In this document: positions 10,753 to 25,900 of the stretch, piece by piece
Numbering within the stretch: position 1 is the stretch's first letter
How the letters are laid out: the number at the start of each line of letters is the position of its first letter
Origin: Syngnathus acus
Taxonomy: Eukaryota; Chordata; Actinopteri; Syngnathiformes; Syngnathidae
Reading direction: 5' to 3'
DNA length: 64,000 nucleotides
NCBI RefSeq assembly: GCF_901709675.1
Contig: NC_051101.1
Location: 7,770,501-7,834,500 of the forward strand
Translations under genes and position numbers: made by a program
The notes under the pieces: generated by a model
The model's input: only the letters and a program-made list of their open reading frames with translations
What the model was told of the DNA's origin: nothing
Database searches by the model: none

Positions 10753-11233
10753 TTTCTTTCTCTTGTTGCTGCAATACCAAACCATAAACAGTAGAGGGCG
10801 GCGACACCATCTCTCACAGTTACAAGTAATTCCAACAACGGAGAAGTCCAGCACCCTCAAAGGCCACTCCCAGTTGGATGAGTGCAAAACAAAAAGAGAC
10901 AATCAACGCAGTCTTGTGTGAGAACAAGTCAAGAGAGGTTCCAACGAGACTTCAGTTCTCAAAGAGAAGAGTGGTCCACACATGAGAGGGTTCACTGTCC
11001 TGCTGATTGTCCACATGAGGGCGACAGCCTTCACTTGAGCTGCGAGATTCCAAATCTTGGAGGGTCACGGAGTTCTCAGCTTAACAAAGACCAGTTTTTG
11101 CAAAAAGCATCGACGCAAATGGCAGTGTTCATGCTCTCCTCTTGACTACGCAACTCTGCGTGCAATTCTGTAACATTCAAATGCACCCTAAAAGAAATCC
11201 AATAAATCAGCAGTATCTGGCGGACTTTCATCA

Positions 11234-11272
11234 ACAATAATAATAATAATTATAATAATAATAATAACAACA
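11234..11272. repeat. (TAA)n microsatellite
   Basis: An imperfect run of AAT/TAA units with AAC ends lies in the grb10 3' UTR. Confidence 0.9.
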
Positions 11273-11441
11273 AAAAAACCAGCAATGAAACACCAGTCAA
11301 TTCACAAACTTCTTAGAAGAATCAACCAATATTAACATTCGCTCTGCTTTGGGCAGAGTCAGGTCAAGTGAAACTGGGAAGGGGGGACGGGGAGTTCGGG
11401 ACCCGAGGCGCCAGGGTTGGTGCGTTGGACGATGGGAGGTG

Positions 11442-11588
11442 TCATAAGGCCACAAAGGTGCATGGGTGTTTGAGTTTACAAGGCAACACTCCTCTGTTGA
11501 GCTGATAAAATTCCACCAACTGGATCAGGTCGGTGAATTTGGTGGCACCATCGTCAAGGCTAAAGAAGACTTGGCCGTCCTCTTCACA
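11442..11588 (-). CDS. grb10: grb10 last coding exon (SH2 C-terminal half)
   Basis: Reads [20 protein letters not shown], then [16 protein letters not shown] and [12 protein letters not shown] before TGA. Confidence 0.96.
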   Translation of the reverse strand, partial: CEEDGQVFFSLDDGATKFTDLIQLVEFYQLNRGVLPCKLKHPCTFVAL

Positions 11589-13928
11589 CTGATGAGCAGA
11601 CGGGCGAGTGGAAATCAGAGCAAGTTAGTGATTTAAATATTTTACAATTGGATTACATTTTATTATGACTACTATTCTGACTGACTTTGAGTGAGAGGCA
11701 GGTTCCACGCAATTTATTCCAGGCAAAAAAAGAAACATTTCAACCAAACAGTACTGTTTACTTCTTCTGTACTGTTTGATAGAAGTGTGGCCGAAGATAC
11801 ATGACAAGTTGTCATGTTACTCTTTCCATTTGCCTTTGGTAACAAACATTGACAATTGGTGATCCTGAGAGCCAATTGAGGGACTAACCTAATATCAGCA
11901 GAGATCGCAAACACAATTGAAAAATATAAGCATGCTTACCGGTAGTATCTGGAAATGTTTGATTTTCTGGTGATGGCACAATGTGAGCACAAAAGCCTTG
12001 GGGTTGCTCTGGCTGACCCGCAGCAGAAACAAGCTAGAAAATAAGAAAATACACACTTTCAGATTCATACTTTAAGCGTGTCAAGTGAAAACGATGAAGG
12101 ATGCGTTACGTTAAATTACCCATCGACTTGCCCCTGCTGGTGGATAATGCGGTGGGATTCTTCTCTGGTTATTCTGCCATGGAACCACAGCTGGGCCATG
12201 TGAATGACTGACAACGATATTTGCGGATGTGAAATCGACCAGTAATTTGACTATAAACTCACTGTACATAAAATGTGCATTGTTGCGTTAGGATTTGCAT
12301 TTACCCGAGTTCAATGAGGAGTGATGCAATGGACTGTGGGAGCCGAGGATGTTCATTCGGTGATTCCTCTTCTGAGCCAGCCGTCACATACAAATACAAA
12401 GGACAGGATTAGTTGTGCTTCAGCATAAACAACTACTGCAGAAAAGTTAAATACAACTCAAGTGGACTTAAAAAAAAGTACTTTGAAAAGTAATAACTGC
12501 ACTGAATGTGAAAAGTTAAAACATGCTTTTCTGGATTGATAGAAAATAGTTTGAATTGTTGTGTGATTGTATTTGATATTTGAAATGTTGTGAGTGTACC
12601 TTAGAGTGCCATGTATAAAACAAATACTCACCCTCCATGCGTGTCCCTCTTCCATAGCGGCGCTCTGAGCTTCCACGGGGTTGTCGATTACGCGGCCTAT
12701 CGTTCCCGAAAAATCCATCGCCACCAGAGAGTTCTCGGACACACTTCGCTGAGGGGAAAGGAGGGGCAACAAACGCGTTTAGTGTTTAGTACACACTAAA
12801 CTGATCTGTCAGGATTTCAAAGTAATGGTATTAGGTCTTAAGAGTTTATAGATGTCAGATTTTGGAGGCTTTAGCTCCTTGTGTAATGAGGGTAACATAC
12901 CACGGGTGCTGAGAAGTGTGAGAGCAGGGTTTTTCTCTGCTGGGGAATCTTATAATTCTGGTACAATAGAATCCCGTACTGTGAAGAAAAGAAAACACCG
13001 GAGTCCTTTTTTGATGGGTGCACGTTTAGGAGGGGAGATGTCATGGCACTTCTTTTTTGCAACACAAGACTGAATATGGACGGCTTTATACGTATTAAAT
13101 CTCAGTTATATTTTAGATGCCCACTGACTGAGCATTTGACTAAATATGGGGGGAATTAACGATCACTTAATATATTGTTGTAATATTTATTATGTTTATT
13201 TAATATTCTTTATTTATGTAAATTCTCGGTTAACTTTACCCTTTACATTTTTTTCTGCTTAATTAAAAAGATAAGCAAAAGATGAATTTAAATTATTTTG
13301 AAATTGTGGAAATTTTTAATTACTGTAGAAAATTACAGGGAGTAATTTACTTGACTTTTCATTTAACTTTTAAAGACACGATGACAACAAAGGGAAAATG
13401 AAATGAAAATGAGCATCGGGTCAAAATAATGGTGGGCTACACCTTGACAACTGAAAATCGGCATTTGTATCAGCCCTGAAAATACCATATAAGATCTGGT
13501 TTTGTTTAAAGATTGACTATCTGGATGAAATCATATTTTGATTTTGGGTCCTACGCACGCATAAACCAAAAAAACAGTGTACCTTAAACAATCTAAAAGC
13601 GGTCATCCAGCATGTCCTGCCTTGTTCATCTTCAGCACACAGAATCCGTAAATCCTTGAGTTCCCCTCTGCATTTATTGGGCTGTAAATGAACAAAGAGA
13701 ATTAGAACAGTATTTGAAAAGAGCATTCACTATTTGAAATGATAATTCACTGCATCCCTGTTCAAATGAATCTTTTACATCTTTAAGCTGTCAATGGCAG
13801 TGAATGAGTCATTACAAAAAAACTGAGCCCACTAAATGCTGTTGGTTGTATATTGTGGAATCAAACCAATTAAAAACATTCTGAAGATAAGGAGTCATCT
13901 CTAGCGAATCTTATAAATGTATGCATGG

Positions 13929-13976
<48 letters not shown>

Positions 13977-16900
13977 AACTGGAGGTGAATTCTTCCTCCG
14001 CTCCTACTATTTCATGCCGACTCCCCTCTGTTATCTGACACTCACCTTGATACAGAACTCAAAGTCTGTGGGTGCACCGTGCTGCTTTTTGCCTGTGATG
14101 ACAGTGAAGATGTTACTATCTTCAAGGTCTGCAAGTAAATGGAGATGTCTGGGCTCCTGAAGACACAAATAATTCTTTTGTAAGATGATGACAGACAGAA
14201 ACCGCCTTAAGTTACACAGAGATCGGCACAGAGGGAGCCCTGGAAAAAAAAAGTGCTTTGCATCATTATTAGCTTTCAAAAAATATTTACCCTGCTAGAA
14301 CTATGGCAACACACATTCTTTAGTGACATACACTTTATGGCCAATATTTGCGTCACCTTTGAGGTTCCTTTTGTAGAACAGTAAAGCCCTGAGCGCCGCA
14401 GGAACATGTAAACTTTTTTCCAGGATTTTCGGCCCAGCTCCTTCACATACAGATAACCCTGGATCTCTGGACAACTGCTGGTTGCCAGAAAGTTCTGAAA
14501 AGAGAGGAAATAATATCTCGTCAATTCGGAGATTCATTGATTGTGATATGTCCTTCACAGATTCCATCCCAGATGCAAATGTGATATGTCCTTCACAGAT
14601 TCCATCCCAGATGCAAAGCCAAACACCTGACTGCAGAAAGAAATGGCATCAGATAGCATCTATGTAGCGCTTCCACCTATGCAATTCCGCATCATTCAGC
14701 AACAAATGTCCCGAGGTTTTGTCAAAAATACCCAGTCTCTGTGTTTCAAAAGAAATAATATGAGCTGCCTTGTCATCCGCCAAGTGATGCAAAGGCTTCC
14801 AGAAGCCTCTTTAATTTTTAAAGGATGTCTGGCAATGTTTTGGAAAATTCCAACAAACTTAAACCTTTCAAAGGGCACCTTTACATGCGATGTTCACAAA
14901 AAAAATATATATATATAGAGGCACCATTGAAGTGTAGTCATAGTGAGTCTTTGCAAATATTATAAACACCTGCTTGAGCTCGGAAAGCAACCCTTGAATG
15001 ACGCTGTCTTAAAAAAATTCCAAACGCTGAGAATTCCTGACAACCCCGGTTCACCACATGGACTGTTTTTCATTGATTCAAGATTCAAGAGGTTTTTTTT
15101 GAGCTGTCTTCATGGAGCATAATAAAGCAGAGCGTCTCCAGTATATGATTAGCAGGGGACTTAAAAGCTTTCTGTGAGTGGCGTGGATGAACGGATGGTT
15201 TCCACTTGTGGTTGGGACTCTGACAGCTCCATTTAACGGGGACAGCTGAGAGCAAGACTGCCTCGTTTCATGACAATGAAGCTCTTCAAAAGAATCCCCA
15301 AAAATATCTTTTGTCTTTTTTCTTTTACTTATTATATATGCCATGGCCTCCTGCGGGTTGTCAATGCAAGCAGTGTGAGCCACATATATGTGTGCTCAGG
15401 GCAAACATACAGACTATTATTTGACCGCCTAATTCCAGCCGTCACACATGTGGGGCCCCTCCTTGCGTGTGCCGATACAGTTATGTGTCAACTGGGGATT
15501 AACAGTAGTTATTACTGCAGGCGCTGACGAGACACATTGTCTCGAGGTCAGAGGTGAGGTATGTCAACTTAATTTTACAGTGTGTAATGCTGACTTGCAG
15601 GTAAACTCAAATGGGTGCGTGAGGGAAGACAAGGAGAGTCTGACTGACGTTAAATAGGGTGTGTGTCTGTGTGTGTGTCTTCGTACATTAGGATTCTAAA
15701 TGTCCTGGATTTTACATGAGAGTTTTTGTTTGTGAGGATGAAAATGAAGGACATTTTTTCATTATAGTTTTACAAATGGAAAATGTAGTTTTAGTTAGAT
15801 TTCCTGTTTGCCAGAAATTTTTCGTTTGTTGGTTATTATTTTAGTTTTAGGTCACCATAACCTTGGTGTGCGTGTGTGTGTGTGCGTGCGTGCGTACGTG
15901 CGAATGCATTTGCTTGAGTGTAATATGCACCTGCAGGAGCTGCGATGGTGGAATGGGACGATTGGATTCCTGGCACCATGCAAACATGTGCTCTGGGAAA
16001 AATGTCTGGTAAGAGAAAATAAACCAGTTTGTAAAGTAAATAATAAAAGAGACATAAAGAGACAAGCCACTGTGACAGTAATTACAAGGTAGAAATCAGA
16101 TTACATTACGAGCCCACACAAATTCTTTGAGTGTAAAATGCTGTAATATTTGCTGATTAGATCAAATGAAGCAACTTTAATATTACGCTTTCTTTTATCT
16201 AATTTCTAAAGCAACTACACAGTCATTCAAACGTCTTCATCTTATTTATGCTGTCAAGAACATAATTAGATGCTACCATTTCAACAAGAGGTTGAGTGAA
16301 ACATGGCATGTAAGAGAAGTTGTAAGACGAAGTAATTACCTGGGGAGTTCTGAAGAATTCATATTTGGCATAGTTCTTCCTAAAGAGGAATCTCCCGTCG
16401 CTGCTCATGGAAGCTTGGACCTGAACCACCAACTCGTGGTCCTCCAGACAGCGCTCTAAGGGTCAGCACAAACAACTTTACATTACATTTTACATTACCT
16501 CTGCTTTTTCTGCATGGCAGCGATAAGAATCTTAAAACAGGAAAAGGAAAAAAACTGTGCAGATAAATACTGTACATTATTGTTTAGCTGTGAGATCAAA
16601 AAAATTGAAACTTGACAAATATTAATCACTACATGGTTCAACCTTTTAATTTTTTTTTAACACGAGTCAATTTTAGCATAAGGTGCCTTTGAGACTTCCC
16701 CATTTCAAATTTTTTGGCTATTAGAAATATTCATGAGTCGACTTACAATTAAAACAACAACAACAAAATGAAGGCAAGACATTTTAGGGGACTTGTCATT
16801 GTACTGGTATGCGTGTAAATGTTTGACCACTAAAATTCTTCATTAATTTCCCACTAGGTACTTTCCTGTTAAATTACTCATTGATGATTCATTCATATTG

Positions 16901-19900
16901 GAGCGCAATAAAATAGCAATAGCAAGGAACGGTGGCTTTCTTGATTCGTGACCGTAAGAAAAATGGGATCTGGTCATTCGACATCTTTAGGCGCTTGACC
17001 TCTTCAAACGAGCCGTGACATTCTGAATGCGGCTATGCAGTTCTCACTGAGGTCAAATGAGCCGAAGTGTGTCCCAATGTGAATGTGGTCAGAGGTCCCA
17101 CTGTCGACATGATTCATGTCCGGAGTGATGCTGACACGAGACGTGACTCAGTCCATTCCAAAAGACGTGCAGATTTCTCTTGATGGAACAAAATTGAAAA
17201 GTTGGAAAAGTTGTCATTTAATTCACTTGAGTAGAACCAATAACGCCTCCTTGCCTCCATATGATATTTTCATAAAGTCTGGGAGAACTCTTCAACAGTG
17301 TCACAAATCCTCTTTTAAATTCCCCTTCCATCCTGTCGTTTGTCTGATGAGTCACTCATGTTCGTGACACAGACTCACCCTGGCAACACTACCGCACTGT
17401 CTTGTTTCTTGTTAACCTTTCCGGGCTGACAAGTGGAGGTCAACATTACTTCTCAAAAGGGCCATTTCATCCCATTCACGAATGTATGACCAGTACTCAG
17501 CCATGAACAAGAATAGGACTCTCTGCTGCAACCAAGTATTGTCCGGTGTCGCTCAAAGACCTCTACAGTGTCTCTGTTTCTATTCTGGTCCACCTCCCAA
17601 AACCGCATGTGCACACATTGGGTGGATGCAGTTGCAAGCATGAATCTCGTGAGCCCTCGCTATCAGACTGAAAAGACTTGTTCATTTACAAATGGAACAC
17701 TTAATAAGCTATGAATAGAGCAAATTTACATACTGACAATCGTCATGTCAGTTCTGTAATGTAGATTTAAATGTAAAAAATACTGCAGTGGTTCATCCCG
17801 AGTGCAAGTGGCAAACGCATTGAACATAAAACTACACAAATATGACTCACTAAAATGATTTTATTGTTTGTTACACTCGAGTGAGTTCACTCAGGATGGA
17901 TTTGTGTCTGGCTCCAAGAGAACTGTACGATTGTCTCGAGTTGTTGTGTCAAAGTAGTGAGCAGACTGTTGTATGACAAATGGTTCTAGGAGCAATTATT
18001 AGATGGCAGATCATTTAGGCATTATGGAATATAATTCTAGACATAAGAATTCAAGTTGATGTGTTACAAAAGTGGCAGAATATATTTTTCAAAGCAGCAC
18101 TTTTCAAATTTTTATTTTACTGTATTTTTTTATTTATTTAGTCAGAATGTATTAGGGGGGAAATTCTGTGTAACTTGATGACCTGTACTATTGTCATAGT
18201 CAACGGCATATAGCCTTGATTTTCTCATGCATTCCATTATGTCAGTATATAAATTACTCCTACTTGAAAGAATGCTGGTAAATTAGTTTCATTAACCCTT
18301 AAAATCATCCAAATGGAAAATGTTACCATTTCAGTCAATTTCACAACTTCCTACAGCTTCACTTTGTGAAGTCACCTTGAAAATGTGAATTTTAATGTGA
18401 CTTTAACACCCTGTAACAATAAATAAGAAACAGATCTAGGAAAAATCCAGGTGCAGATAGCTGGACCAGACCATCGAAAAGGTATTTGAGCCAAACATGA
18501 TGTCACTGAAAACAAAGTTAAATGTGTTTGGCCTTCATTGCGATGGCTGCAGTGATGAGAAAAGGTGCGGTAATCGGATCATGGATGATTGCAAATAAAA
18601 TTAAACTCCAATGATGAAATATACTATATACTATTTCATAAGACCGTCTCTGCAAGATCTTATGACAGTAGGCAGTGGCAAAATGTTTCTATGTGCGGCA
18701 AATACTATGACAAAATGCTTTTAAATTCGTATTACATTTAGCATTGCGCTCTGTAGGATACTAACCGTCTGTACATCAAAACAGAACCTTACAGAGAGTT
18801 CCTATAAAAACAATGTGCCATACCAATAAATGAATTGAGTGCAATGAGTATTTTCAGAGGAATTAAGTTTTAAGAGTTTGCCAATCCCAATTTCAAGTGG
18901 TTTTGACAGGGTTGAAAACATTTCAAAATAAAAATAGATTCTATAATTTCGGTCATATGTATTTGTATTATCACCCTGTTATAATTCTGCTTGCTTTAGG
19001 GACAAGAATCACAAGATTGTCTTCAATTCCAGTCACTGCAATTTCAAGAGAAGGTAAAACACTGATTTTGAGATTGGTTGCACATATTTTTTTCCTCTTT
19101 CTTTCTGAGCAGCCATGTCAGTTTTTTTTTTTTTTTTTTTTTTTTAAATCAATGGTCTGCTTTTACAAGCATCATTGGTGGCAGCAACTCTAACCTTATG
19201 AACAATATCACTATCCGTATGCATCATGTTTGTACAAAGACTAATCAATTAATCCAACCTAATTTCTTACATCAATCGGTGTGTGCAGCTGTCAATTTTG
19301 TGCACAGAGCTCTTAAATTCACTTAATTATCTCACTGGGCATCCGGACAATGCGTGTATAACGCTGCGTAGTAAGTGCATGCAGTCACGCTTCACCACAT
19401 GCCTGCATGAGAATATGTGTCCAGCCTGTCTGTCTCCCCAAGTATGTTGGCATGCATGCATGAATGCACCTGTGCCTGAATATATCGCATGTCTCGGTGC
19501 ATGCTCCGTGAGGTTTCTGTACGGGCAAGCGTGAGGGCCTGTTCATATGTGCGCTTGTGTATTTGTGTGTATATGAGCGGGATTCAGTCACTCACCTAGC
19601 CCCAGCAGCGGGTGGTGCTCAACAAGCGCCCAACTGTTGTCGTCTACACAATGGCTTTTATAAACCAGGAGCTGGCAAAGGTCCCTGGCTGTCATGTCAG
19701 CTGGGATCTCCACCACTTTGCCCATGCCGTCTTCAGTGGAGATCTTGACAATCTATGAGGAGGCACAAAAAAATAAAATCAATTAAAATTTGAAAGAAAT
19801 GTCATTGCTAAAAAATGATTTGCCAAAATTGCCGCATGTTTTAAGTGCATATTTGTTGAGAGAAATAAAGAGATAAGCAAGATTTGTAAAAACTTTCAGT

Positions 19901-22900
19901 CAAATTCAAATCATGTTGTGCTCAAGACCGCATTATTTGAGATCAAAACTTGCACAGGACCAGAACTCCCTGAGACAAAGGCTTTTGGGAGTCAAGTCTT
20001 GATGTCTTGAGACCGCAACCAGACCTCTCAGAGACCAAGGCTTTTGGGAGTCAAGTCCAGGACAAGATCAAAATTATGTCTTGCGACCACAACCGGTCTT
20101 ACAACGCTAGGATAAAAAAGCAATTTATTTTATTAAGCAGCGTATTTATTTGTTATACTTGTCAGAGACTTCATTGGTTTAGAAAAAAAGCAACTATTAT
20201 CTGTCCCTTCTCTACACCACTTATCCTCATTAGGGCTTATTCCAGGTGACTTGTGATGAGATAAAATGCTGGACTCATTGCCAGTTTACACAGAGCAGTT
20301 CTAGACAAATAACCACTCGTGCTTACGTTCAAGTCTAGGACAATTTGTCAAGAAGCCATAGAACCTTGAGGAAAACCCACGTATGAATGGGGAGAATATG
20401 AAAACTACATACAAGTGGGCGAGGGACAACAATCAAACCCAGAACCTTTCTACTGGATTGGAGACGTGCGAATTACTGAGATCCGATGCAAGAGTTCTTT
20501 CTAAAAGTATGCAGTGGTAGTCGTGAGATCTTTGGACATGCTGTCACTATTATGTTGCTAATAATGTAACCAAAATATTGAAATCACTTCTTGTTAAAAT
20601 GCAGTGCGATAACATGGTGTAAACCTACAAATGACATGAAACACTAACACTCTGGGTTTTATGACTATGGAGGTGTACAGTATGAGAAATAGTAAGACCA
20701 AGAAAAAAGATAACATTATTTGTAGGCATAGCATGTACAGCATTTAAGAACAAAGCTTAAGTTATTATTCATTGTAAGGTAACCAGAAATTAGACAATGT
20801 GCAAATAATTGATCATCTGTTCAAAGCTTCCCTCCAACTGCCAGTGACAGGAAATGCAGCAGGGTGAGCCATCCTGAATTAACCTCCAATAAATGCCCAC
20901 AGGTTGGCTCAGCACAAGGAAACCATGCAGTCACAATCTTCTCATATTGAAAAACTAGGGGGAGCCTACTCAGCCTTTTGAGGAATCCAGCCAATCCAGC
21001 CACAAACCAGTCCACACAGATAACACACTATAAAATATTCGAATGTATGTGAGAATGGCCAATTCAAAATTACAGTTGTTTAAAAAAGTCCTGCCAGTGC
21101 AAGGCTCCAAAAAATGTAGGGCCCTCTCAATGTATACAAAGTCGATTTGTCAGCTCAGTCCAAGCGTAGCAGGACTTCTAATGATAAGATAATCTTCAAA
21201 TAGCAAAAAGCAGGCAGCTAGAGAGGACGAGACACAGATGGAGCGTGTGGTCTTACCTCCACGGCCCGCAATAGGCAGCAGTCCGGGGAACACGAAGGCA
21301 TTTTTGAAGGGTGCCTGACAGTCCACTCATACACACATTCACACACGCACACTCTAGAATGGAAAACCCAGCTGTCACCTCCTCTCGTCCAAAAAGAAAA
21401 AGGCCAAAATAACGCCGGCAAGTTGATGTTAGTGCTGCCTGTCACATACCATGCACAATTAAAATTGTCCAAACCAGTGGACCTGCCAAGCTCAACCAAA
21501 GAACTGTCAGCGAGCACCCCAGCCTCAGCCTCAGTCCACTTCGGCTCACAGAACAGACACAGCGAGCAGACGGCAGCAGGTAGAATGTGGCGCTCGCTGT
21601 GCCGGCTGAGTCTGACAACTATCTTTCTTCACCTCTTTCTCTCTTCCTCCCTCCCTCTTTCGCTCTCTCTCTCTCGCTCACAAAAGGGTTACAGCCTCAG
21701 CCAGCGGCTCCAAGGCGCAGTGAATCAAACCACCACACTCACCAACCAATCGTAAGACACCAACAGGCTGATGTAATCATTCCCACACAAACTCAGACGG
21801 GAGCTGACACACACTCACACAGCATACATACACACAAACGCACAGTCATGGACAGACGTTAACTTTCTCAGATGTCTTTCTAGCTGCACCATCTTTTCAG
21901 GTCGTGAAGCCGGCCGGGCCAATGAGGAGGAGGATGGGATCGAGTTTAAAAAGAAAAAGTTACACATTTTCTAGCCACCAAAAGTTTTCAAGTGAGGGCT
22001 TGTTGGGGCTGTATGTTTTCTCTGTCTCTTTGCCTTCCCTTTTCCTCTCCCACCCTCCCGCCATCCCTCCCTGTGGCTTAACTTTGAACTCCCGAGTCAG
22101 ATCTTGCCTTGCACTAGTGCAGTGCAAGACTCATTACAGAGCAAATGAAATGAAACAAACCTGGAGCAGCGCTTGAGAACCCCGACCTTCATCTCCACCC
22201 CGGTGGCTAGCTTTGTGCCAAAATTCTTTTTAACAAAAAAAAAAGGCAAAGTGAAAACTTTTTATAATATATACCCCGCAAAAATATTTATTACAGCATG
22301 AGCCAGACAAAATCCTTGACACACCCCGTCTGGGCGAGAGGCAAACGGTCTTGCATATCAGCCTTGAAGAAAGTTGTGTGGGTGAGGTGTGCTCCACGAG
22401 TAAACACTGATTTGCAAAAGGTAAGGGGAAGTGCGAAGAGATACAACTTCGTTTACTATATGAAGCGGAAACTTCAGCAAGGAAAGGAGGGAACGGAGGA
22501 GTTAGGAATTGGGGGAGTGGAGAGAAAGAGGGAATGTGTGTGTCAGACATGAGACGTGACGGCCAAAGAGCGGAAGGTAAAAGGTGCTAGACGGGCAGAC
22601 TTTCTGATGACGCAGTCCGGCAGAAAGTGTGCTGAGGAAAAAAAAAAGTTGAATGAACTCAGTATTTCAAGGAAATAAACTAAAATAAATGGGCAAACCA
22701 ACAAAGTTTTTACATTTTTGCCAATGTGATAATCAGCATTCCTACATTTTCAACAAATGTCCCTTGTATTGTCCGTCGACTTAAAGATATAAGTAAAAAC
22801 AACGCAGCCACAAATGTCAATAATTTATATTTAAAGCTGTTAAAATTTCATATATTGTTTTATCTCCCCCAAAATACAATGTGTTTTTATCCAGTGTACG

Positions 22901-25900
22901 GTTGACTACATATCTAGACCGCACAGCTGTGTGTTAACCAGAAACTGCACACACCACTGCTAGCTCACAAAACCGCCTCAGGGCAAGTCCCAAGTAAACT
23001 GAAATCACCATGTATGATGACATACTGGTTTCAGTCAACGTCATTAACGGTTAACATTTCGAAACTGGATGTGTTGGAACACTTCTGCAATACACGATGC
23101 AGATTTGTCATTGGTTTAACTGCTTTTAATATAGAAATTATATTCATAGTTTCTTTCAAAGAGAAATTTTCAGACCGTCAGCAGACTGAATGTGACCTGA
23201 TGTGATGGCTTGGCTTGTCACTCAATGGCAGGTCGCAGGTTAAAATTTTACCGACGACCAAGATGGATTACAATGTGTCAATTTTGAAGGGGAAAAAGTT
23301 GCATGATATACTGTACCTCAATTTTTAGCGTTCTTGGCTTTGTTTGAAGAACCTTTGGAAGTTGCGAAGGAGATGAAGTTACAGCAAGTATTAAAGCCCT
23401 GACAAAGAACTGCAATGGACATTAAGAGTGGTGAACCATGTACAAATATATCAACTCCAATTACTTTGAAGGTACTGAAACCAAAAGGAAACATGGCAAA
23501 CATTCTTTTTCCACGTAATAAAGTCGGTTGTTAAGTCAGTTGAGCTTCACTGGCAATAGTGCAAAGATCAGAGGTTGCACCTTTACATGCCAACAAATCA
23601 TGAGTGTGGAATAATTCGAGTTGCATCTGATCTTACATTTGCTGATGAAGCATAATCTTCCAGTTTGGCAATGCCATCACACTGTGCATTACCACTGCAT
23701 ATTAGTCCGTTTCAGACAGATTACCGACGATTGAGACACAGTTTATTTAAAGAATAATACCATTAGCATTTAGATCAAAGTTAATTTAACCCACTGTTGA
23801 GCACATAATACATATTTGCAGCATAATTTCCAGCAACATAATGCTCTGATGCAAATGAAACAAAATGTTTACATTTTGATTCTTTAATGATTAGAACGAC
23901 ACACTACAGGAATTTTGCCCCCCCCCCAATATAATACCCCAAATTTCACTTTATTTACTCAAATTGGTCACGTGAGAAGAAAAAGACCGATGAAATGAAG
24001 GAAATGACAGACTAGAACAAGGGACAGTGAGTCTTTTAACTCTGTCCTCATTTGGATGAAGGAGCACAGCAGGGCAGGGCCTCTCAACCTTTCTGATGAC
24101 TCAGGTCTGATAACTGCTGTGACGTAATCCCTCAGAGAGAGAGATCTTCAAACTCCACACACGCACACACACTTGCTTTCATGTAAGCCCTAAAATGTGC
24201 ACACTGCACACGATCATATATGCTGCTGTGCCCATAATGTACATATATGGATGTCTACGTGCTCATTCATGCAACCATAATCCCCTTAGAGAAACAGACA
24301 AAGACGGCAAGAGTGAAACTAGACAGGCGCAAAGAGACAAAGGAAAAGTAAACTGAACTGTATGAGAACTAGCTTTGTGCAAACTTGAGGTATGTACACA
24401 AGCGTGTTTGTGCACGCCCAGCGGCTCACACGCATCCATCCCGGCGCTTCGACAACTGCCGGCTGTTCTATTTATAGCTGCGGTGGTATTGCGTACGCAT
24501 TACAAGCCATTACATCAGATAGAGGTTTCTGTTGAAGATTAGGACCGCTAAAAAGGCCATTAGCCATATAAACCTATATAGTGCAGACATTAGAATCCAT
24601 TACATGTGAGCAATATGAAGCTCTTGGAAAAAGGACACGCACTAGGGAAAGAAACAACGGTTACCGAAGTGATGTAAAAAGGAAAACCCACATATATATG
24701 TAACATTGTTGGACATTGCCTTGTTACCAATGTTGTTATACTTGTCAAAACTGACAAGAAAACTGAAAAAAAGAGTGCATCCATGCTGGGCAACATTGAC
24801 AGTAATGAAAGACTACATCCAGGGAAACTGAGGTCCTTAAACAAAATAAAAATTCAAAAACCTGATCTTTTCCCCCTACTAAAATCCCATAAGTTAAACA
24901 TAATGAATCCAATCTTTCTTTGTTGCTAATTCATGAATTGTAGAAAAGTTTTATTTGTTCACATACGCCTACTGAAAGTCCCAACCCTATTCAGGTCATC
25001 AGGCCTTGGCATGAGTCTAAATATCCCCTATGCCCCGACCGATGCCAAAATGCAGCAATAGTAGCTGCTTGGTCTTTATTCAAACCAAAACAAAAAGAGT
25101 CACAGCCTTTGATAAGCTGATTTGGCACACATGCCACTGCAGCTCCCATTAACAAGTGGCTCATATACAGACCATCGCACAGTAATGCTGTGTGTGGTCT
25201 GGGCCGCCCACGTAAGTCGATGTCTCCATGATGAGGACACACGAAAAGCTGAATGGGCCTTCGACAATTTGGTGTCCTCATTGAGTGCCGGCAGGAGTGG
25301 GGGTACTTATGAAGGAATCTTTGCTGAGTCATAAAGAAGCGACGAAAGGCTCCTTGTCATCCAATTCAACATCAAATTAAGACCGAACCCCAAGTGGACT
25401 ATCTGGGGTGAATTGGGTAAAAGAAGGCCAGAGTTGCATTGACAAGTCACATGACCAAAAACGGAAGCAGGTAAGCAGGCAAGCTGTGTAATGAAAAGGA
25501 TATGTAGAGCAAGATAGGAGGACACACCCAGACAATAAGCTCCGTATTTAGATTGTGTTGCTACTTTACTTCCAAAATCAACAGTAGATGCAATTAGGGA
25601 TAGGCATTTGACTAAGAAAAAAATATTTCAAAAAAGTAAGAATGAACAACCATAAGAAAATCTCTCAACTGCATCAGGGCAAAAAGTGCTAGGGACCCGA
25701 TGAACTTTTGGGGCCATAATTCCAAAATGTATGGTTCAAAAAGAAAACTTTATCACCAAAACACCATACCTGGTACTGTGAAACATAAGCTTTTTAACCA
25801 AACCTAGGTTGAGGCTCTTCGATTTGGCACCAAAAAAAAACAAACAAAAAAAAAACATTGCTATTTCAGTAAAAATAATAAATAATACTGTATTTAACAA

